Assembly (NCBI GenBank): GCA_965208945.1
Contig: OZ242366.1
Coordinates: forward strand, 4,526,001-4,590,000
Origin: JAPPLB01 sp965208945
Lineage (GTDB): Bacteria > Acidobacteriota > Terriglobia > Bryobacterales > UBA6623
Direction: 5' to 3'
DNA: 64,000 nt
Positions within the stretch are counted from its first letter, which is position 1, and the number at the start of each line of letters is the position of its first letter. Both the position numbers and the translations under genes were made by a program. Positions 59,195-64,000 of the stretch are shown piece after piece. The notes under the pieces were generated by a model that did not search any database, had not been told where the DNA came from, and worked only from the letters and a program-made list of their open reading frames with translations.

Positions 59195-60862
59195 ATGAAT
59201 TCCATCTTTCGGCAGCGCCTTGTTGATGTACTGCTTCCCGTTTTGCTGGCTGTCGTAATTCTGATCCTGCCAGATTGTACATACCGAAAGGAGGCGCCGC
59301 CCCCGCCGCCATCGACCGCTGTGAGCGCCCCGGCTCCACCTCCTCCGCACGTGGGGGGCATCCCTCTGATCGCGAGGTCTACCCAGCAGGCCGAGTTCAA
59401 CACCGAGGAATACGGCGTGATCGACGAGCCCGGCTTCGCCGCCGTCGTGAACAAGCCGCTTTCCACATTCTCCATCGATGTCGACACCGCCTCGTACGCG
59501 AACGTGCGCCGGTTTTTGCACGACGGCCAGTTGCCGCCTGCCGATGCGGTGCGCATCGAGGAACTGATCAACTACTTCGACTACGATTACCCTGATCCCG
59601 CCGAGGGGGAACCCTTCAGCATCGTCACGGAGATGGCCGCTTGCCCTTGGGCGCCGCCCCATCGGCTCGTTCATATCGGTCTGCGTTCGAAACCGGTGGC
59701 GACCGCGAACCTGCCGCCCAACAACCTGGTCTTTCTGATCGATGTATCCGGATCGATGACTGACGCGGATAAGTTGCCGCTGCTCAAGAAGGCATTCTCG
59801 CTGCTCGTCCAGCAGCTACGAACGCAGGACCAAATCTCCATCGTCGTGTACGCCGGTGCTGCAGGCATGGTGCTTCCACCCACCTCCGGAGCACAGAAGA
59901 CGAAGATTCTCAGTACCTTGTCACGGCTCGACGCGGGCGGTTCCACCGCCGGCGGAGCCGGTATGTACCTTGCCTACAAGCTGGCTCGGGAGAACTTCAT
60001 CGATGGCGGCAACAACCGCGTGATCCTGGCGACGGATGGCGACTTCAACGTCGGCGTATCGAGCGACGGCCAACTCGTCAAGATGATCGAGCGCGAGCGT
60101 GAGTCAGGGGTCTTCCTCACCGTCCTCGGGTTCGGCACGGGCAACTTGAAAGATTCGAAGATGGAAAAGCTCGCCGATCACGGAAACGGCAATTACGCCT
60201 ATATCGACAACCTTCTCGAAGCGAGACGAGTGCTTGTCGAGCAGATGGGCGCGACTCTGCTAACGGTCGCCAAAGACGTCAAACTCCAAGTCGAGTTCAA
60301 CCCCGCGCAGGTCAAGGCTTATCGGTTGATCGGGTATGAGAACCGCCGCCTGCGAGACGAAGAGTTCAACGACGACGAAAAGGATGCCGGCGACCTCGGC
60401 GCAGGGCACAGCGTCACGGCTCTCTACGAGATCATTCCGGCCGGTTCGGATGAATCCCTACCGGGTGTCGACCCGCTCAAGTACCAGCAGACCACCGTCC
60501 GCCCCGACGCCGCCGGAAGCAATGAAGTGCTCACGGTCAAGCTGCGGTACAAGCCGCCCGAGGAGTCGGAGAGCCGCTTGCTGACAAGAGTGCTCGCGAA
60601 ACCCGGCGGCGATGCTGCGCCTACCCAAGCTTTCCGCTTCGCGTCCGCGGTGGCGGAATTCGGGTTGCTGTTGCGCGACTCGCCCTACAAGGGAGCCGCC
60701 GACTACGATCACGCTTTCGAGCAGGCCCGCCAAACGCTTGGCAGCGACGAAGACGGCCGCCGCTCCGAGTTCCTCTCCTTGGTCAAGACGGCCAAGACGC
60801 TCACTGCGGCGTCTGAGGTCTCGCTCGGGCCGACCGCACAACAGTTCGCCACGGCAAAGTGA
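59195..60862 (+). CDS. Secreted von Willebrand factor A domain protein (YfbK-like), likely lipoprotein
   Basis: A 555-residue protein with an N-terminal hydrophobic segment ending in a lipobox-like LILPDC (about residues 24-29) and then a proline-rich linker (APPPPPSTAVSAPAPPPP). The von Willebrand N-terminal part includes NKPLSTFSIDVDTASYANVR (about 90-110). The VWA domain (about 175-340) has the metal-ion site DVSGSM, a conserved LATDGDFNVG and a Thr/Ser loop. DUF3520 follows at the C-terminus (TVKLRYKPPEESESR). YfbK-type proteins are envelope-located with unknown role. ATG 59195 follows GAGGAGAATG at a suitable distance; upstream frame extension lacks support. Confidence 0.87.
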   Translation: MNSIFRQRLVDVLLPVLLAVVILILPDCTYRKEAPPPPPSTAVSAPAPPPPHVGGIPLIARSTQQAEFNTEEYGVIDEPGFAAVVNKPLSTFSIDVDTASYANVRRFLHDGQLPPADAVRIEELINYFDYDYPDPAEGEPFSIVTEMAACPWAPPHRLVHIGLRSKPVATANLPPNNLVFLIDVSGSMTDADKLPLLKKAFSLLVQQLRTQDQISIVVYAGAAGMVLPPTSGAQKTKILSTLSRLDAGGSTAGGAGMYLAYKLARENFIDGGNNRVILATDGDFNVGVSSDGQLVKMIERERESGVFLTVLGFGTGNLKDSKMEKLADHGNGNYAYIDNLLEARRVLVEQMGATLLTVAKDVKLQVEFNPAQVKAYRLIGYENRRLRDEEFNDDEKDAGDLGAGHSVTALYEIIPAGSDESLPGVDPLKYQQTTVRPDAAGSNEVLTVKLRYKPPEESESRLLTRVLAKPGGDAAPTQAFRFASAVAEFGLLLRDSPYKGAADYDHAFEQARQTLGSDEDGRRSEFLSLVKTAKTLTAASEVSLGPTAQQFATAK

Positions 60863-61077
60863 GGCGAAGATGAAGATGTTCAAGGAGAACTTGCAGATGA
60901 AACCAGGTAAGTGACGGGAAGAGTTGCCGAGCCCGAACCGTCAGGCGGGTGAGGAGCAGGCTTCTGATAAACTCCGGGCCGACCAAACCGGGGTTGTGAT
61001 ACAGTTTTGATACTGTTTGAACCGCGCTGATCGATCAGAATCTGCAAGTGGTTTGAAATCAAGGTAGTAGGTCCCCA

Positions 61078-61154
61078 GGGCGCGTAGCTCAGTTGGTTAG
61101 AGCGCCTGCTTCACACGCAGGAGGTCCCCAGTTCGAGTCTGGGCGCGCCCACCA
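61078..61154 (+). tRNA. tRNA-Val (anticodon CAC)
   Basis: The 77-nt sequence folds as a cloverleaf: acceptor GGGCGCG / CGCGCCC, discriminator A, encoded CCA (61152-61154), D arm AGCTCAGTTGGTTAGAGC, anticodon arm CCTGC-TTCACAC-GCAGG giving CAC, and T arm CCCAG-TTCGAGT-CTGGG. CAC reads the valine codon GUG. Confidence 0.95.
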
Positions 61155-61215
61155 TTCCATCCCTGTGTTTCATCACTCGGCTAGCTTGCCTCTCGTTCCA
61201 GAAAACGGCATCCAA

Positions 61216-61416
61216 CCTGCATGTCTCACCACCCGACGGTCGAAGCACGCGATACGACCGCCGGGACTTCGTTGGGCTTGCTTGCCGTGATCGACGTACT
61301 GTTCAAGTACGCCTGCGCGCGCCAAGCAACTCGCGCCTTTTTCCTCCGCCCGGCTTGCGCCTAGTCCTGACGGCCCTCTCACGCACTTCGCCTCGCCACG
61401 TGGTGAGAAATGCAGG
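61216..61416. mobile_element. Foldback MITE copy 13 (201-bp type)
   Basis: Begins CCTGCATGTCTCACCAC, ends GTGGTGAGAAATGCAGG, with the 24-bp segment CTCCGCCCGGCTTGCG in the right half. Flanks CCAA and CTAA. Lies between tRNA-Val and the convergent nadK gene, 69 bp from the nadK stop. Confidence 0.88.
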
Positions 61417-61485
61417 CTAAAAACTCGCCACAAAAACAGTTCTTCAGGTGAGACCATGGGGTAACAGAGACAGCAAGGTCTTTGC

Positions 61486-62361
61486 TCAGCCCCATTTCAT
61501 CTTGCTGCGAAGCACTTCGAAGAATCTCAGCCGGTCCGGTTGGATAATGTGGACGCAATAGTCCGCAAGTCGAGTACGGATGCGATCATTCAGTTGGAGC
61601 TCAAGGCCGACCTGACCGTCGATCGTCAGATAGGAGTCTTTATCGCCGCCGCGAATGACTACTTCGATCGTCGCGGCGTCCGGCAGAACCAGCGGCCGGT
61701 TCGTCAACGTGTGCGGACAAATCGGGGTGAGACAGATCGCCGAAACCGAAGGATAGATCACGGGGCCGCCCGCTGACAGCGAATAAGCAGTCGACCCGGT
61801 CGGCGTCGAAATGATCATGCCATCGGCCCGATAGCTCGAGACCAGTTCCCGATCGATGTATGCATCGAGGAGCATGAGCCGAGCAACGGCCGCCTTGTTG
61901 ATCACGATGTCGTTGAGCGCATTGCGGGGTCCCAGTGACACGCCGTTTCGGACGATTTCAGTCGACAGCACGGAGCGGCATGAGGTGGTGTAGTCCCCCG
62001 CCACGACGCGCTCAAGCTGGGGCAGCAGCTCGTCGGGACCGGTGGTCATCATAAAGCCCAACCCACCGAGATTTACGGCAAGAATCGGAGTCTGGCTTCG
62101 TCCCACTCCGCGCGCTGCCGAAAGCAGCGTTCCATCGCCGCCGAGGACAATCAGCAGGTCGAGCCCTGGCGGCAACTTCTCCCGGTCGAATCCGGCGCTC
62201 CTGCGCAAGTACGCCGCGGTGACGAGGTCATATTGCACGTCGATACCTCGTCCGCCCAGCCATGAGACAACGCTCGTGATCAGGCCGGGAATGTCCTCGC
62301 GTCCAGGCTTCGACACAATGCCCACACGGCGGAGGGTGGGCTCACTGCCGTTCCGAGACAT
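61486..62361 (-). CDS. nadK: NAD kinase
   Basis: A 291-residue NAD kinase that makes NADP from NAD and ATP (or polyphosphate). Hallmarks are LLIVLGGDGTLLSAAR (about residues 69-84, catalytic Asp), VNLGGLGFM (about 94), NALNDIVINKA (about 146) and SSYRADGMIISTPTGSTAYSLSAGG (trimmed: ADGMIISTPTGSTAYSLS, about 178). Length is normal for the bacterial enzyme. It overlaps the upstream tlyA gene by 20 bp and belongs to a minus-strand group xseB? - ispA - tlyA - nadK, an order found in many bacteria around the isoprenoid genes. Confidence 0.95.
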   Translation of the reverse strand: MSRNGSEPTLRRVGIVSKPGREDIPGLITSVVSWLGGRGIDVQYDLVTAAYLRRSAGFDREKLPPGLDLLIVLGGDGTLLSAARGVGRSQTPILAVNLGGLGFMMTTGPDELLPQLERVVAGDYTTSCRSVLSTEIVRNGVSLGPRNALNDIVINKAAVARLMLLDAYIDRELVSSYRADGMIISTPTGSTAYSLSAGGPVIYPSVSAICLTPICPHTLTNRPLVLPDAATIEVVIRGGDKDSYLTIDGQVGLELQLNDRIRTRLADYCVHIIQPDRLRFFEVLRSKMKWG

Positions 62362-63082
62362 AGATCAGGAATTCCTTGTTGCCTTCTGCGCCGGGGATCG
62401 GGCTTTCCATGGTCAGCGGCTTCGTAAATCCCAATTCCTTCAATGAGCGGGACACTTTCCGGACGGTCCACTCATGCAAGGCGGGGTCCCGCACGATCCC
62501 GCCCTTGCCCACAGCGCCCTTGCCGACCTCGAATTGGGGCTTCGCGAGGACAACCAAACCAGCGGAAGGGGTCATCAGAGGCAAGAGAGCCGGGAGAATC
62601 AGTGTAACCGAGATAAAGCTGACATCACAGCAGACGAACTCCACCGGTTCCGGCACCGTTTCTTTGGAAAGATACCGCGCGTTCACTTTCTCGCAGACCA
62701 CCACTCGCGGATCCTGACGGATATTCCAGTGCAGTTGCCCCATGCCCACATCCACGGCGTAGACCCTTGCTGCTCCTCGCTGCAAAAGACAGTCGGTGAA
62801 GCCTCCGGTCGATGAGCCGACATCGAGGCAGATCTTGCCTTCGACTTCGATGGCGAAGTAGTCCAGGGCGCCTTCCAGCTTCTTACCCCCGCGGCTGACG
62901 AACTTCGTTTTCCTTGTGAGCAACCGGATGTCAGATCCAGGCGGAACCTTGTGGCCTGACTTGGTGATCTTCTGGCTATCTACGAGCACCTCGCCCGCCA
63001 GGATCATGGCCTGCGCCTTCTCGCGAGTTTCGGCGAGTCCTCGTGCAACAAGCAGAGAATCCGTGCGAACACGTTGCTTCAT
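62342..63082 (-). CDS. tlyA: TlyA-family 2'-O-rRNA methyltransferase (S4 domain)
   Basis: A 246-residue protein. An N-terminal S4 RNA-binding domain (RTDSLLVARGLAETREKAQAM, trimmed: RTDSLLVARGLAETREKA, residues 5-22, then VPPGSDIRLL) is followed by an FtsJ/RrmJ-like SAM methyltransferase domain: KLEGALDYFAIEVEGKICLDVGSSTGGFTDCLL (trimmed: CLDVGSSTGGFTDCLL, SAM-binding, about residue 82), GAARVYAVDVGMGQL, and FVCCDVSFISVTLILP. TlyA proteins methylate ribose 2'-OH in rRNA; some are called hemolysins for historical reasons. It overlaps ispA by 4 bp and nadK by 20 bp. Confidence 0.92.
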   Translation of the reverse strand: MKQRVRTDSLLVARGLAETREKAQAMILAGEVLVDSQKITKSGHKVPPGSDIRLLTRKTKFVSRGGKKLEGALDYFAIEVEGKICLDVGSSTGGFTDCLLQRGAARVYAVDVGMGQLHWNIRQDPRVVVCEKVNARYLSKETVPEPVEFVCCDVSFISVTLILPALLPLMTPSAGLVVLAKPQFEVGKGAVGKGGIVRDPALHEWTVRKVSRSLKELGFTKPLTMESPIPGAEGNKEFLIYVSERQ

Positions 63083-63963
63083 GCGCTACGAGTGACGATG
63101 CGCCCGGCGATTTCCCTCAGGCGGACCGATGGCTCGCCGATCGGTCGAAGCGCCTCGACCGCCTCGGCGAGATGCAGGTTTGCTTGATCTCGGGACGCTT
63201 CCAAGCCGTATAAAGCTGGAAAGGTCGCTTTCTGTTGTGCTGCATCTTTGCCCGCCGTTTTACCGAGGGTTTCTGTCGATCCCACCACGTCCAGTATGTC
63301 GTCGACGATCTGGAAGGCGAGGCCGATGTGTGTCCCATATTTGCTGAGGGCTTCGAACTGCGCTCGATCAGCAGCGGCATAGATTGCTCCGATACGAACC
63401 GATGCTCGAATCAACGCACCCGTCTTCGAGCGATGGATGTAGTCGAGGTGGGCGGCATCGACCGGTTTTCCTTCGGCTTCGAGGTCTGCGACCTGGCCTC
63501 CGATCATGCCGTTTACCGTGCCCGCCCCGGTGGCAAGTTCGGTCACCATGCGGATACGTCGCTCGCCGGGCACATCATCCAGGTCCGATAGCACTTGAAA
63601 GGCCAACGTCAGAAGCGCATCCCCGGCGAGGATGGCCATCGCCTCTCCGAAGACTTTGTGGCAGGTTGGGCGGCCGCGGCGAAAGTCGTCATTGTCGAGC
63701 GAAGGAAGGTCATCGTGAATCAGGGAATACGTGTGCACCAACTCCAGGGAGCAGGCAGCACGCTCAACCGTATTTACCTGGGGCTCGACGGCCTCGGCGG
63801 CGGCCATCGTAAGTATCGGACGGATACGTTTCCCTCCGCCGAACAGGCTGTGCCGCATGGCACGGTGAATCGTTTCGGGATATTCACGCTCTGACGGGAC
63901 GACTTTTTCGAGCGCTGCATCGATGAGGCCCCGCCGGTCCTCCAGATACTCGTCGAGGGTCAC
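63079..63963 (-). CDS. ispA: Farnesyl/geranylgeranyl diphosphate synthase
   Basis: A 294-residue all-alpha polyprenyl synthase that builds C15 or C20 isoprenoid diphosphates. The first Asp-rich motif is HDDLPSLDNDDFRRGRPTCHK (trimmed: DDLPSLDNDDFRRG, about residue 84), with Lys/Arg-rich GGGKRIRP before it. KTGALIRASVRIGAIYA is a mid helix and the second Asp-rich motif is FQIVDDILDVVGST. The two residues before the first motif, Leu/Ile small or aromatic, set chain length and suggest a short-chain product. It begins at GTG 63963, overlapping the stop of the preceding gene (GTGA), a typical xseB-ispA junction, and overlaps tlyA at its end. Confidence 0.93.
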   Translation of the reverse strand: MTLDEYLEDRRGLIDAALEKVVPSEREYPETIHRAMRHSLFGGGKRIRPILTMAAAEAVEPQVNTVERAACSLELVHTYSLIHDDLPSLDNDDFRRGRPTCHKVFGEAMAILAGDALLTLAFQVLSDLDDVPGERRIRMVTELATGAGTVNGMIGGQVADLEAEGKPVDAAHLDYIHRSKTGALIRASVRIGAIYAAADRAQFEALSKYGTHIGLAFQIVDDILDVVGSTETLGKTAGKDAAQQKATFPALYGLEASRDQANLHLAEAVEALRPIGEPSVRLREIAGRIVTRSA

Positions 63964-64000
63964 TCTTGGGGATCACCGTCGTTCAGAATGAACGGCTCGG
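63960..64000 (-). CDS. 3' end of a gene, probably exodeoxyribonuclease VII small subunit
   Basis: Only the last 12 codons and the stop are visible, reading EPFILNDGDPQE. The GTGA overlap with ispA and the usual xseB-ispA order suggest XseB, but the fragment is too short to prove it. Confidence 0.4.
   Translation of the reverse strand, partial: EPFILNDGDPQE

Noticed and set aside
2452..61457. Many 60-100-residue frames inside MITE copies on both strands (recurring RSTRYDRQDFVALACRAQ and ARAGVLEQYVEHGKQAQR)
   Set aside because: They are translations of the same GC-rich hairpin, appear in several frames and shift with each copy's small changes; no start signal or selection on the protein is apparent.

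Overview
The window is one stretch of a GC-rich, Gram-negative bacterial chromosome, most likely an acidobacterium of the Solibacter/Bryobacter type. The pointers are a secreted protein with the Solibacter-type C-terminal domain (TIGR03437-like, 53249-54373), two DUF1549/DUF1553 + DUF1501 pairs, a CRTAC1-like FG-GAP protein, exported SelA-like enzymes, and LPS genes (heptose-type kinase and isomerase, kdsB, an MsbA-like exporter). This placement is an inference; no 16S gene is present.

Layout. 1-6.3 kb: a partial conserved gene, a PfkB/HldE-like kinase, a GmhA-like SIS isomerase, an MFS permease, an MsbA-like ABC exporter and tRNA-Pro(GGG). 6.4-8.4 kb: an IS1380-family element inserted inside a small repeat element. 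8.4-17.5 kb: a secreted esterase, a hicAB toxin-antitoxin pair flanked by a duplicated gene end, an FGE-like/DUF1501/DUF1549 operon and an FG-GAP protein. 17.6-28 kb: an exported SelA-like enzyme, then a minus-strand respiratory operon (Rieske, split cytochrome b, octaheme cytochrome c, cupredoxin-like lipoprotein, heme A synthase, heme O synthase). 28-38 kb: kdsB, mazG, an acetyltransferase/racemase pair, a second SelA-like enzyme, a 1.3 kb repeat-filled gap, RraA-like, DUF3830 and a sugar-acid dehydratase. 38-45.5 kb: a PQQ dehydrogenase with its cytochrome c, a secreted LolA-like protein and a Cpx-like stress system. 45.6-51 kb: ribBA, rdgB, rph, a gluconate dehydrogenase subunit 3 homologue and a PadR-controlled membrane protein. 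51-61 kb: an enlarged VapB-type antitoxin with a VapC stub, an S1P-lyase-like enzyme, the second DUF1549/DUF1501 pair and a VWA protein. 61-64 kb: tRNA-Val(CAC), nadK, tlyA, ispA and the end of a probable xseB.

The most striking signal is a family of small foldback elements, 177 bp or 201 bp long, present in about a dozen copies. Their terminal inverted repeat CCTGCATTTCTCACCAC is nearly identical to the ends of the IS1380-family element in the same window (CCCGCATTTCTCACCAG). Several copies, and the IS itself, are flanked by exact 4-bp duplications of CTAG or TTAA. This looks like a MITE family moved by an IS1380-type transposase. A second repeat, heptamer arrays built on TCGTGAT, replaces or interrupts the interior of some copies.

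The genes suggest an aerobic, carbohydrate- and amino-acid-scavenging heterotroph with many exported enzymes, a multiheme bc complex and PQQ-linked periplasmic oxidation.
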